Positions 27,532-35,742 are shown, numbered from the stretch's first letter. The stretch is 64,000 bases of DNA from Planktothrix rubescens CCAP 1459/22 (GCA_904830895.1 LR882958.1:3240001-3304000); one strand, 5' to 3'. Made by a program: numbers and translations. The notes: generated by a model from the letters alone, not told the origin.

Positions 27532-27539
27532 AATGATAT

Positions 27540-27657
27540 TGGTAATTATATATAATGGGATAGTTGCAAAAATTTTAAAATTGCGACCATCCCATTATAC
27601 TATAAGCATCTTCCCACGAATCCGCAGCCCTGTCAAGGGGGAATCCGGTTTTTTTTT
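27540..27657 (+). ncRNA. Candidate small noncoding RNA
   Basis: A promoter-like pair lies just upstream. The segment contains a 19-bp imperfect stem (TATAATGGGAT... paired with ATCCCATTATA, 27551-27600) and a short CCCT/AGGG hairpin. It ends with a run of nine T (27649-27657). No open reading frame of note is inside. The two arms also contain a -10-like TATAAT, so the palindrome could instead be a regulatory site. The final stem is weak for a terminator, so confidence is limited. Confidence 0.35.
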
Positions 27658-27781
27658 CGATTTTTGGTAAATTTTTGTAATGATTGGGGTCAGTAGACTT
27701 TATCGACAATTGATGAGAGACTAAGAGCAAATGGTTAACATCCTGTCAGTTTAGCCAATCTGTTTTTAGCTGCGAGTCATT

Positions 27782-28069
27782 ATGCCCAGAACGCCCGATG
27801 AATATGTAGTTCACATCATGATTGAGGGGGGTCATCGAGAAGAAATTAAGTTTCCCACGATGCAAGACTTTCAGGTGTGGTACAACAAAGTTTTACTGCC
27901 AAAATTTGATAGTACCGAATTTGTCAATGTTCCCATCAAACAACGGGCAGAAGATAATAATGCTAAAGAATATATGGTTGTTCGTCCGAGTGCGATTAAG
28001 GCTATTCGGGTGGAACCTGTATTTAACTCCAGTATTGACCGTCGCATGGTTGACGAACCCGATATTTAA
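27782..28069 (+). CDS. Conserved small protein, function unknown
   Basis: 95 residues: MPRTPDEYVVHIMIEGGHREEIKFPTMQ... followed by FQVWYNKVLLPKFDSTEFVNVPI and EYMVVRPSAIKAIRVEPVF. It reads like a conserved cyanobacterial single-domain alpha/beta protein, but I cannot name the family. It has no signal peptide or membrane helix. It is preceded by the long regulatory-looking gap and followed by three hairpins, so it is probably monocistronic. Confidence 0.75.
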   Translation: MPRTPDEYVVHIMIEGGHREEIKFPTMQDFQVWYNKVLLPKFDSTEFVNVPIKQRAEDNNAKEYMVVRPSAIKAIRVEPVFNSSIDRRMVDEPDI

Positions 28070-28080
28070 GTATTGACACT

Positions 28081-28176
28081 CCCACGGGTGAACCGCGTGG
28101 GCTTTGTGCGAGGTTGTTGTAAGCCCGACCGGGCTTATTCAATTATTAATGTTAATGAGAAAGCCCTTTAGGGCTT
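28081..28176. repeat. Three consecutive hairpins, possible IS200/IS605-derived element
   Basis: Hairpin 1 is CCCACG...CGTGGG (28081-28101). Hairpins 2 and 3 have identical stems, AAGCCC/GGGCTT (28121-28136 and 28161-28176). Such subterminal palindromes are typical of IS200/IS605 ends and their nonautonomous derivatives. The element ends 10 bases before the ROK kinase start, so it may affect that gene's expression. Confidence 0.55.
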
Positions 28177-28186
28177 ACTACGAGAA

Positions 28187-29101
28187 GTGAACACAGTGCA
28201 AGTTATTGGGATAGATTTAGGTGGGACGGCGATAAAATTGGGCTGTTTTGCACCGGATGGAACTTGTTATCAATCCTTAACGGTTCCCACACCTCAACCA
28301 GCGACACCGGAAGCGGTGTTAATAGCAATAGTTGAGGCTATAGCACAAATCAGGAAAAATGTCAATAATATTGTGGCAATTGGATTGGGAACTCCTGGGC
28401 CTGTGGATGGGACGGGAAAAATTGCCAAAGTAGCGATTAATTTAGCCGGATGGCAGGATGTTCCCTTAGCTGATTGGTTAGAAGAAAAAACGGGTTTACC
28501 TGTGATTTTAGCCAATGATGCTAACTGTGCGGGGTTAGGTGAAGCATGGTTAGGGGCGGGGAGACGGTTTCAAAATTTAATCCTATTAACATTAGGAACA
28601 GGCGTTGGCGGGGCGATTATTTTAAATGGGGAATTATTTGTCGGACATCAGGGGGCGGCGGCGGAATTAGGATTAATTAGTCTTAATTTTGATGGCCCTA
28701 TTTGTAATAGTGGAAATCGAGGTTCCTTAGAACAATATACCTCAGTTCAAGCTATTCGCCGGGATACGGGATTAGAACCCGCAGAATTAGCGGAAAAAGC
28801 CTTAGCAGGGGATGAAAAAGCTATAGAATATTGGCAAGAATACGGCAAGTTATTAGGGATAGGATTAGCGAATCTAATTTATGTATTAACCCCAGAAGCG
28901 ATAATTTTAGGCGGGGGAATTAGTGCGGGGGCGGATTTATTTTTCCCGGCGATGAAAGCGGAATTAGAACAAAGAGTATTATTCAGTTCCAGAGAGGGGT
29001 TAGAAATATTAATTGCCGAATTAGGGAATCAAGCGGGAATGATTGGGGCGGCAAAATTAGCGTTTCAGAAGTTTGTTAGGATAGAGGATCAACTTGAATA
29101 G
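28187..29101 (+). CDS. ROK family sugar kinase
   Basis: 304 residues with a GTG start (a second GTG lies three codons on). The N-terminal ATP motif GIDLGGTAIKLG (8-19) is present. So are AIGLGTPGPVD (65-74), catalytic Asp111 in LANDANCAGLGEA, and LTLGTGVGGAIILNG (134-148). ROK kinases normally carry a zinc site from one His and a CxCGxxGC motif. Here the equivalent stretch is LGLISLN...PICNSGNRGSLEQY (161-184), so the His and two of three Cys are lost. It is probably a glucokinase-like or other hexose kinase. A second, GlkA-type glucokinase is at 33705. Confidence 0.88.
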   Translation: MNTVQVIGIDLGGTAIKLGCFAPDGTCYQSLTVPTPQPATPEAVLIAIVEAIAQIRKNVNNIVAIGLGTPGPVDGTGKIAKVAINLAGWQDVPLADWLEEKTGLPVILANDANCAGLGEAWLGAGRRFQNLILLTLGTGVGGAIILNGELFVGHQGAAAELGLISLNFDGPICNSGNRGSLEQYTSVQAIRRDTGLEPAELAEKALAGDEKAIEYWQEYGKLLGIGLANLIYVLTPEAIILGGGISAGADLFFPAMKAELEQRVLFSSREGLEILIAELGNQAGMIGAAKLAFQKFVRIEDQLE

Positions 29102-29201
29102 TCATGATTTTATAACTTTTTCAAATTATAAATAGTTAATACATTAAATTAATGTGTGCTAAAATATACTTTACTAGCTTTTAAATAATGGGAGTCCCTA
29201 T

Positions 29202-30437
29202 ATGGCTATTGATGAGGATAGAAATAAACTACAGGCTTTAAAGCGTAATGAAGCCATAATAATAGCTTTAAACGAGATTATTGATAAAATCCCTAATATT
29301 ATTCCTTTTAAAACAGATTTACAAGACAATGTTAACAATCTGCGTTCTGTGATGTTAGGACTGCGACCTCCAAGAATTATGGTAATTGGGCGGTCTAGAT
29401 CTGGTAAATCATCTTTAATTAATGCAATTTGTGGTTTAAAAGTAGCTGAAGTTAGCGATACAAAGCCAGAAACAGGTAAGGCTGAATGGAAGGACTATTA
29501 TCACGATGGGATTGATTTATTGCATCTGTTGGACACAAGAGGTTTACAAGATGCTCAAGCTCCAAGACAGGATGATCCAGCTACAACACCCTATGAAAGT
29601 ATTATGAAAGCGATTCATCAAGAATGCCCAGACGTAATCCTTTTTGTCTGTAAAGCAACTGAAGTTCACAGTGGTAGTCAAGAAGATCTCAATATTTGTG
29701 AATCAATTGTTAATGAGATTAAGAAAAAATATAAACGCGCGTTACCAATCATTGGAGTATTAACTAAATGTGATGAATTAGCTCCTCCTAAAGTTCGGTT
29801 ACCAACGGACAATGAAAGAAAAAATCAGAATATTCAATCAGAAGTTAAAAATTTTTACGGTTATTTGCAAACAAGAGAAAACTTGCGTTCTCATGTGCAG
29901 GATGTTATTCCAACTGTTGCTTATGCTGAATATGAAGAGGGAAAAAATGGTTTAATACTTCCTGACACAGATGAGCGTTGGAATATCAACCAATTAACCG
30001 AAAAAATGATTCAATGTACCCCACAAGAAACAAGGGGAGCTTTGGCTCGGATGGCTCATTTTCAAGAATTTCAACTTACCATTGCCAGGACTGTTGTTAC
30101 TGCTTGTGTAGCTCTTTCTGGTATTGTTTCTACAAACCCCATTCCAGGTTCTGCAATTCTACCCGTTGCAACTATTCAAACTTTTATGGTTATGTATATT
30201 GGTTGGCTAAGTGGTCGTGAGTTTTCAGAACAAACAGTTAAAGACTTTGTTGTTACTTCGGGGGTAGGTATTGGCGCAAATGCAGGAATGATTGCTATTG
30301 CTGATATTGGCTTGAAGTTTGTGCCAGGTTTTGGTAGTGTAATTTCTGCTGGTGCAGGTGCAATTGCTACAAAAGGTTTAGGAGATACTGCGATCGCATA
30401 TTTTTTACAAGATGCGAAACAAGGCGAAGCATTATAA
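29202..30437 (+). CDS. GTPase with C-terminal membrane region
   Basis: 411 residues. G1 is GRSRSGKSSLI (63-73), G3 is DTRGLQD near 104, and G4 is TKCDEL near 188, so the G4 motif is better kept than in the paralogue at 15939. A hydrophobic C-terminal third holds RTVVTACVALSGIVSTNPIPGSAILP and a glycine-rich LKFVPGFGSVISAGAGAIA (about 365-383). The GFGSVI tail is shared with the 15939-17228 protein. A membrane-linked role is inferred. The gene stands alone. Confidence 0.85.
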   Translation: MAIDEDRNKLQALKRNEAIIIALNEIIDKIPNIIPFKTDLQDNVNNLRSVMLGLRPPRIMVIGRSRSGKSSLINAICGLKVAEVSDTKPETGKAEWKDYYHDGIDLLHLLDTRGLQDAQAPRQDDPATTPYESIMKAIHQECPDVILFVCKATEVHSGSQEDLNICESIVNEIKKKYKRALPIIGVLTKCDELAPPKVRLPTDNERKNQNIQSEVKNFYGYLQTRENLRSHVQDVIPTVAYAEYEEGKNGLILPDTDERWNINQLTEKMIQCTPQETRGALARMAHFQEFQLTIARTVVTACVALSGIVSTNPIPGSAILPVATIQTFMVMYIGWLSGREFSEQTVKDFVVTSGVGIGANAGMIAIADIGLKFVPGFGSVISAGAGAIATKGLGDTAIAYFLQDAKQGEAL

Positions 30438-30483
30438 TTGAAATCTACTAAACTGTTTGTTAAACTTCCTTAAAACTATTACA

Positions 30484-30957
30484 TTAGGAAACTAATCGCC
30501 ATTCAATAAACATCTTAGTAATTACCCATAACCCCTGTTCAGGACGAATTTCACAACGAATAGGGACAGAATCATAATTTGTTAGGGGAATACCTAAAAA
30601 TGATGTCTTTGATTGGGTATCAATAATTCCAGAAAATACATCGTCACGATTTTCAATAATACTATAAACATTAATTGATAAGCAAGGCGAGACTAAAAAT
30701 AAACTATCAAAACCTCGTTTTGTGATACTAAGGTATTCTTGCTTAGTAGAAACTCCATATAAATCTCCTTGGTAATGATCTGAAAGAGTAAAACCAAGTT
30801 TAATAATATTTTTTGTATCATAAGCCTCTTTAAATCGCTTAAACAGCAAGAGAGCATTATCAGGAAGATGGGGCGGATTAGCCTGTTTTTCATGCCACAT
30901 CCGAATCCAATTATAACCTTGCATTGCGGTTGGAATTAAAGTAATAGGATCTACCAT
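30484..30957 (-). CDS. Hypothetical protein
   Basis: 157 residues with no family I recognise. The start (MVDPITLIPTAMQGYNWIRMWHEK) is amphipathic. The rest, FKEAYDTKNIIKLGFTLSDHYQGDLYG to PEQGLWVITKMFIEWRL, has the helix-then-curved-sheet rhythm of NTF2-like (SnoaL) domains, a guess from pattern only. It converges with the GTPase gene 47 bases away. No ribosome site is obvious at the ATG. Confidence 0.55.
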   Translation of the reverse strand: MVDPITLIPTAMQGYNWIRMWHEKQANPPHLPDNALLLFKRFKEAYDTKNIIKLGFTLSDHYQGDLYGVSTKQEYLSITKRGFDSLFLVSPCLSINVYSIIENRDDVFSGIIDTQSKTSFLGIPLTNYDSVPIRCEIRPEQGLWVITKMFIEWRLVS

Positions 30958-31109
30958 TTTAAATCTTTTACTCCCCTTGACTAAGGATAGATTGTAAATA
31001 AAGTGTTTCTTGTAAACTTTCCCAGTCTTCTATAGAAACATTCAAGCAAAATGAAGTAATTCAGGACTATCAATATCAACGTTTTGATTCCTAGACTTTG
31101 AAGTATCAA

Positions 31110-32144
31110 TTAAGCCACTAACCATAGACTAGAATCCAAGGAATCTGTTAATGATGGAACCCGATCAATTATACCATATTGAGCCAGTTTTTCTGACATT
31201 TCTTGCCAACGGTTTGCCGAAATATAACCAATTTGATCAGGGTTAATTCCGTGGGTAAGATAATCAGCAATTAACTGTAAAGATTTGGTTTGATAATCTA
31301 AATTGTGATATTGACTATCGGGTTTTGTATAAACATCAACGACAATTTTAGCCGTTTGATTAATATTATCTAGGGCTAATTTCCATCCAGCAAAAGATGC
31401 TTTTAAAAACTGATTCACCCATTCAGAATGATGGTCTAATAACTGTTGATGGGCAAAAATGACCTGTACATAGGCATCATATCCATAATCGCTGAATTTT
31501 AAAATATTGGGTTTAATTCCAGTTTTGTAGCTAAAACCAATGGGTTCATCAACACTATAACATTGAACGGCTGCTAATTCCCTACTTTGTAATCGATCAT
31601 ATTTATCCTGATAGGAAATCGGGATAATTTCAATATCTTGAGGTGATAAACCATTGGTATTAATTATTAATTCCATGACTTTTTTTATGTTTCCATGAAT
31701 CCCAACTTTTTGTCCAACCAAATCATTAAGAGAATGGATATTTTTTTCGGGAATAGACATTAACCCCAAAGGGGATGCTTGAAACATAGTTGCGATCGCT
31801 TTAACCGGATATCCTTGCACTTGGGCGGCTAAAATAGCATCCTGTTCCCCACAGCCTAATATTAAAGGATTTTCTGCCATTTGTTCAAATACATTTTGTG
31901 AACTTGCGGGTAGAATCTCAACCTTTAATCCCCGTTGTTGGTATAATTTATAATAGTCTGCTAATAGTAACCCTGCAAATTGAACATTATATTTCCAGTC
32001 CAACTGCATAGTTAAATGGGGAGTTGAGGTTGGGATAATATCAAGAATAGAGGTTGAAGGATTGGCTAAAAGCGCAAATCCCAAACCCCCACAATATTTT
32101 ACAAAATCTCGACGCGAAATTAATTCTATTTCCGGTTTATCCAT
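31110..32144 (-). CDS. ABC transporter substrate-binding protein, NMT1/ThiY-like, Tat signal
   Basis: About 344 residues. A twin-arginine leader is visible: SRRDFVKYCGGLGFALLA, then a hydrophobic stretch. The mature part starts with LTMQLDWKYNVQFAGLLLADYYKLYQQRGLKVEIL, the signature of the NMT1/THI5-like family. Members bind pyrimidine, thiamin-precursor, nitrate-sulfonate-type or similar ligands for import. No permease or ATPase gene is adjacent. The ATG at 32144 avoids overlap with the upstream hydroxylase gene; another ATG at 32171 would overlap it by 23 bases. The ligand is unknown. Confidence 0.82.
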   Translation of the reverse strand: MDKPEIELISRRDFVKYCGGLGFALLANPSTSILDIIPTSTPHLTMQLDWKYNVQFAGLLLADYYKLYQQRGLKVEILPASSQNVFEQMAENPLILGCGEQDAILAAQVQGYPVKAIATMFQASPLGLMSIPEKNIHSLNDLVGQKVGIHGNIKKVMELIINTNGLSPQDIEIIPISYQDKYDRLQSRELAAVQCYSVDEPIGFSYKTGIKPNILKFSDYGYDAYVQVIFAHQQLLDHHSEWVNQFLKASFAGWKLALDNINQTAKIVVDVYTKPDSQYHNLDYQTKSLQLIADYLTHGINPDQIGYISANRWQEMSEKLAQYGIIDRVPSLTDSLDSSLWLVA

Positions 32145-32148
32145 GGAT

Positions 32149-33402
32149 TTAAGGGTTAAGTTTTGGCGCACGACCGATTAGACCTGTCATTAATCTTAAT
32201 GCCAAATAGCGGAATATTTGCACCTTTGTTAATACCCCTAATCCTAGGCGACGTAAACTAACTTTTGGAGTCCAGTCTCCTGAGAAAGTTCGATCTAAGA
32301 AATCCGTTAATCCCAAAACAATTAGATTCTCCTTTTGTCGCCAACCTTCATACCGTTTTAACACCCGTTTTTGCCCAATATCCTCGCCTTTTTGAGTAGC
32401 TATTTTCAATACTTCTGCTAAAGCTCCCCCATCCCGAATCCCCATATTTAAACCCTGTCCTCCTACGGGATGACAACAATGGGCGGCATCTCCAACTAGA
32501 GCTAATCGGTGTTGAATATAGCGATCGCTCTGCATTAATTGTACTGGATAAACATAGCGATCGCTCAATAATTCCAACTTTCCTAATAATCCTCCGGTGC
32601 GATATTCTAATAACTTTAAAAACTCCGTTTCATCTAACTCCTTTAAAGCCTGGGCTTCAGCATGGGGAGCCGTCCACACCACCTGACAGCGATTTCCGGG
32701 TAAGGGTAAAACCCCCATGGGGCCACTTGGCCAAAACCTTTCAAAAGCAATATTTTGATGGGATTTTTCGGTTTTAATCGTCATCGCAATACAAGATTGC
32801 CAATATTTCCAACCGTGGGTTTTAATTCCCGCTTCTTCCCGCAATCGAGATTTAGAACCATCTGCTGCTACAATAATTTTACTATAAAAAGTGTTAAGAT
32901 TACCTTGATTTTCGATTTCAACTTCTACATAATCGGGGTGATAATTAACATTTTTTAAACTAGCCGGACATTGCCAAGAAATATTCTGACACTGGGATAA
33001 AAATTCATACATTGCCGATAAAATTATCCCATGTTCACCGACATATCCTAATTGATCTGTTCCCAAATCTTGACACATAAACTGCACTACTCTATGATAA
33101 TCAGAATCACTTAAATTAATCTGATAAAAGGTAGTAATTTTTGTGACAATTTCATCCCAAACCCCAATAGATTTAAGAATATGTCCCGTTTGTAAAGTTA
33201 AAGCATAGGCCTGTTTTTTACTAATGGCAACCTCTGGCTGTTGGGATTCAATTATTGTTATTTTCAACCCCGAATCTTTCAACCCACAAGCCAAAGTTGC
33301 CCCAACAATTCCACCCCCAACAATAACGACATCATAATCGATCTTGGGTTTTGATGAATCGACCACGGAAGATTGAGTTTGTGAACGCGACTGCACCAGC
33401 AT
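32149..33402 (-). CDS. UbiH/COQ6-family FAD-dependent hydroxylase
   Basis: 417 residues. The FAD dinucleotide-binding motif VVIVGGGIVGATLACGL lies near 26-42. A middle DG motif (AADGSKSRLREEAG near 170) and the second FAD motif ALVGDAAHCCHPVGGQGLNMG near 295-315 are intact. This is the aromatic-ring monooxygenase family of ubiquinone synthesis. In cyanobacteria, which lack ubiquinone, such proteins may act in another ring hydroxylation, possibly in quinone or related metabolism. It is followed closely by the substrate-binding protein gene. Confidence 0.88.
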   Translation of the reverse strand: MLVQSRSQTQSSVVDSSKPKIDYDVVIVGGGIVGATLACGLKDSGLKITIIESQQPEVAISKKQAYALTLQTGHILKSIGVWDEIVTKITTFYQINLSDSDYHRVVQFMCQDLGTDQLGYVGEHGIILSAMYEFLSQCQNISWQCPASLKNVNYHPDYVEVEIENQGNLNTFYSKIIVAADGSKSRLREEAGIKTHGWKYWQSCIAMTIKTEKSHQNIAFERFWPSGPMGVLPLPGNRCQVVWTAPHAEAQALKELDETEFLKLLEYRTGGLLGKLELLSDRYVYPVQLMQSDRYIQHRLALVGDAAHCCHPVGGQGLNMGIRDGGALAEVLKIATQKGEDIGQKRVLKRYEGWRQKENLIVLGLTDFLDRTFSGDWTPKVSLRRLGLGVLTKVQIFRYLALRLMTGLIGRAPKLNP

Positions 33403-33432
33403 TGTACTCTATAACTATATTTACAATTTGAC

Positions 33433-33534
33433 TATAGCAATTCTAAATCAATCGTGGTAGGGGTAATTCATGAATTACCCCTACAGTCAGAGTTAAATTT
33501 GAAAAAATATGACAACTCAAATAGGATCGCTATA
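33433..33534. repeat. MITE-like element with TATAGCAAT ends, copy 2
   Basis: Left end TATAGCAATTCTAAAT and right end AAATAGGATCGCTATA are inverted repeats. Here the interior carries a GGGGTAATTCATGAATTACC palindrome (33457-33484) rather than the GC-rich core of copy 1. It is noncoding and lies between the hydroxylase and glucokinase genes. Confidence 0.75.
33457..33484. repeat. GGGGTAATTCATGAATTACC palindrome, copy 3
   Basis: Perfect 28-base palindrome with GTA/TAC ends, nested inside the MITE-like element at 33433-33534. Confidence 0.9.
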
Positions 33535-33616
33535 GCTCTATTCTTACACAGTTATCAGTTATTCGTCTATTACCCATTACCTATAACGGATTTAAGCGAA
33601 TTACGCAGATTAACAC

Positions 33617-33660
33617 AGATTAAAATCCGTGAAATCCTCTTAAATCCGTGATCCCTATTC
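33617..33660. repeat. 44-bp dispersed repeat, copy 2
   Basis: Inverted copy of 20174-20217. It lies immediately upstream of the glucokinase start region. Confidence 0.8.
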
Positions 33661-33704
33661 CTATATGTCACAATAGGGGAGATAAAACATTAATCACTGT
33701 AAGT

Positions 33705-34790
33705 ATGACATTATTATTAGCCGGAGATATTGGGGGAACAAAAACGATTTTGCGCTTGGTGGATGGGACGGAAATTGTGAAAGGTAGCCAAACCCAAGAG
33801 CGATTAAAAACCCTCTATGAATCTCGTTATTTAAGTGGGGATTATCCTGATTTAGTTCCTATTGTACAACAATTTTTACAGGAAGCCCAGGAACAATTGG
33901 GTGAGAATCTGCATCCCGAAAAAGCCTGTTTTGCCATTGCGGGGCCAGTGGTGCATCAAACCGCCAAATTAACCAATTTACCTTGGCAATTAGATGCTCA
34001 ATATTTGGGGTCAGAATTAGCTATTTCCCAGGTAACTTTAATTAATGATTTTGAGGCGGTAGGATATGGCGTTACGGGTTTACCAGAAAGCGATCTTTTA
34101 GTATTACAAAAAGGACAGCCACAGGCGGATTCTCCCATTGGAGTGATTGGGGCGGGAACTGGCTTAGGACAATGTTTTGTTACGCCTTTAGCTAATGGAA
34201 TCAAGGTCTATCCCTGTGAAGGAGGTCATACGGATTTTGCCCCACGTTATGAATTAGAATTTCAGTTAATGAAGTATTTATTAGCTAAACATAGTATTGA
34301 TAGAATATCCGTAGAACGGGTGGTATCTGGGCCAGGGATTATAGCGATTTATCAGTTTTTACGCGATACTGCTACGCAACGCTGGCGCGATCGCAATATG
34401 GCTAAAGAATCCCCAGAAATTAGCGATATTGTCAAGGAATGGGAACATCAAATCGGGTTAACAGAAGTAACAGTTGATCCCGCCGCGGCTATTTCTCAAG
34501 CTGCTTTAGAAAAACGGGATCATTTATCAGAACAAACCATGCAGCTTTTTGTAGAATCCTATGGAGCAGAAGCGGGAAATTTAGCGTTAAAACTATTACC
34601 TTATGGCGGGTTATATATTGCTGGAGGAATTGCACCTAAGATTTTACCTTTATTAGAAACTTCTGAATTTATGCAGGCTTTTTCTAATAAAGGACGCATG
34701 AAACCCATCTTAGCCAAAGTTCCCGTTTATGTAGTCTTAAATCCCCAAGTGGGATTAATTGGGGCGGCGGTTTGTGCCGCGATTTTTTAA
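33705..34790 (+). CDS. glk: Glucokinase (GlkA type)
   Basis: 361 residues from the ATG at 33705, which gives the usual start MTLLLAGDIGGTKTILRLVDG; a longer frame upstream runs through a repeat. Features are the ATP motif LLAGDIGGTKT, FAIAGPVV, catalytic INDFEAVGYGV, GAGTGLGQCF and EGGHTDFAP, then AGGIAPKILPLL near the end. It phosphorylates glucose released from storage polysaccharide or imported. A short insert TATQRWRDRN near residue 215 is encoded around a HIP1 site. A ROK-type kinase is also encoded 5 kb upstream. Confidence 0.93.
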   Translation: MTLLLAGDIGGTKTILRLVDGTEIVKGSQTQERLKTLYESRYLSGDYPDLVPIVQQFLQEAQEQLGENLHPEKACFAIAGPVVHQTAKLTNLPWQLDAQYLGSELAISQVTLINDFEAVGYGVTGLPESDLLVLQKGQPQADSPIGVIGAGTGLGQCFVTPLANGIKVYPCEGGHTDFAPRYELEFQLMKYLLAKHSIDRISVERVVSGPGIIAIYQFLRDTATQRWRDRNMAKESPEISDIVKEWEHQIGLTEVTVDPAAAISQAALEKRDHLSEQTMQLFVESYGAEAGNLALKLLPYGGLYIAGGIAPKILPLLETSEFMQAFSNKGRMKPILAKVPVYVVLNPQVGLIGAAVCAAIF

Positions 34791-34802
34791 CCTTTAAAAA
34801 TA

Positions 34803-34830
34803 GTAGGGGTAATTCATGAATTGCCCCTAC
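34803..34830. repeat. GGGGTAATTCATGAATTACC palindrome, copy 4
   Basis: One base differs from a perfect palindrome (TTGCCCC instead of TTACCCC). It lies between the convergent glucokinase and IMPase genes, where it may serve as a bidirectional stem-loop. Confidence 0.88.
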
Positions 34831-34850
34831 TTGAGTATAAAAATCCCATA

Positions 34851-35672
34851 TTATTTGTCTTTCCAACTGGATAACGGAGGGGTTTCTGTTAACGCTTGAC
34901 TTAAACTTTCATGTAAATAACCATTAGTTGCTAAAATTCGACCCGAACTAATTTGAAAGGGACTGGTATCATAAGCTGTTACTTTCCCTCCCGCTTCTTC
35001 TACTAATACAATTCCAGCCGCCATATCCCAAGGAGATAAACCCCTTTCCCAATAGCCATCTAACCGTCCACAGGCCGTATGCGCTAAATCAATTGAAGCA
35101 GCACCACTGCGACGAACTCCCTGGGTTAAATGGGTTAAATGGGCAAATTCAGCATAATTATTATCCGTGGTTTCTCGGCGGTCATAGGCAAAACCTGTGA
35201 CTAATAAACTTTTATCTAAACTATCGGTTTTAGATACACTAATTAAACGATTATTGCAAGTTGCTCCTAATCCTTTAGCGGCTTGAAATAATTCATCATG
35301 GAAGGGATCATAAATCACCCCAACTTGAGGAACTCCATTAATTAATAATCCGATAGAAGCCGAAAAAAACGGATATTGATGAGCAAAATTTGTAGTTCCA
35401 TCTAAAGGGTCAATAGCCCAAAGATAGGGACTTTTCAAATCACCCAATTCCCCCGATTCTTCGGTTAGAATCCCATGGTCAGGGACATGACGCTCCAATA
35501 CGGCCAAAATCGCCGATTCCGATGCTTTATCCGCTTCGGTTACTAAATCCCCAGACCTTCCCTTTTCTTGAACATCGGTTAAATTCCCCAAATAGTATTT
35601 TAAAACATTCCCTCCCGCCTGAGCAGCTAAGGTGGCAACATCTAAAAAAAACTGTAATTCATTTTTAGTCAT
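34851..35672 (-). CDS. suhB: Inositol monophosphatase family protein
   Basis: 273 residues. All metal-site motifs are present: ILTEESGE near 76, IDPLDGTTNFAH near 91-102 and WDMAAGIVLVEEAGG near 217. The family dephosphorylates inositol-1-phosphate and sometimes histidinol phosphate or fructose-1,6-bisphosphate, so the exact substrate is uncertain. The gene converges with glk. Confidence 0.92.
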   Translation of the reverse strand: MTKNELQFFLDVATLAAQAGGNVLKYYLGNLTDVQEKGRSGDLVTEADKASESAILAVLERHVPDHGILTEESGELGDLKSPYLWAIDPLDGTTNFAHQYPFFSASIGLLINGVPQVGVIYDPFHDELFQAAKGLGATCNNRLISVSKTDSLDKSLLVTGFAYDRRETTDNNYAEFAHLTHLTQGVRRSGAASIDLAHTACGRLDGYWERGLSPWDMAAGIVLVEEAGGKVTAYDTSPFQISSGRILATNGYLHESLSQALTETPPLSSWKDK

Positions 35673-35684
35673 ATTATTTCAGCA

Positions 35685-35707
35685 TTCGTAATTCGTAATT
35701 CGTAATT
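35685..35707. repeat. Heptamer tandem repeat (CGTAATT)3
   Basis: Three copies of the CGTAATT unit, followed by a degenerate CCAATTCATAATT. Same family as 21802-21836. Confidence 0.85.
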
Positions 35708-35742
35708 CCCAATTCATAATTGTGCCCACTACTCCCTGCCTT

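Larger units (their letters stand above)
27325..27781. other. Long intergenic region, promoter and candidate small RNA
   Basis: About 457 bases between the divergent carB and the 95-aa gene. The carB-proximal part is AT-rich without recognisable genes. The middle holds a promoter-like pair, a long imperfect hairpin and a T-run, described separately. The last 120 bases before the 95-aa gene contain no further clear signal. Confidence 0.6.

Noticed and set aside
27822-28076. 84-codon plus-strand frame overlapping the 95-aa gene
   Set aside because: It is a shadow in another frame of the conserved 95-aa protein, with no ribosome site and low-complexity translation.
33454-33651. 65-codon plus-strand frame upstream of glk
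   Set aside because: It is made of the MITE-like element, the palindrome and the 44-bp dispersed repeat; no ribosome site and no homology are visible.
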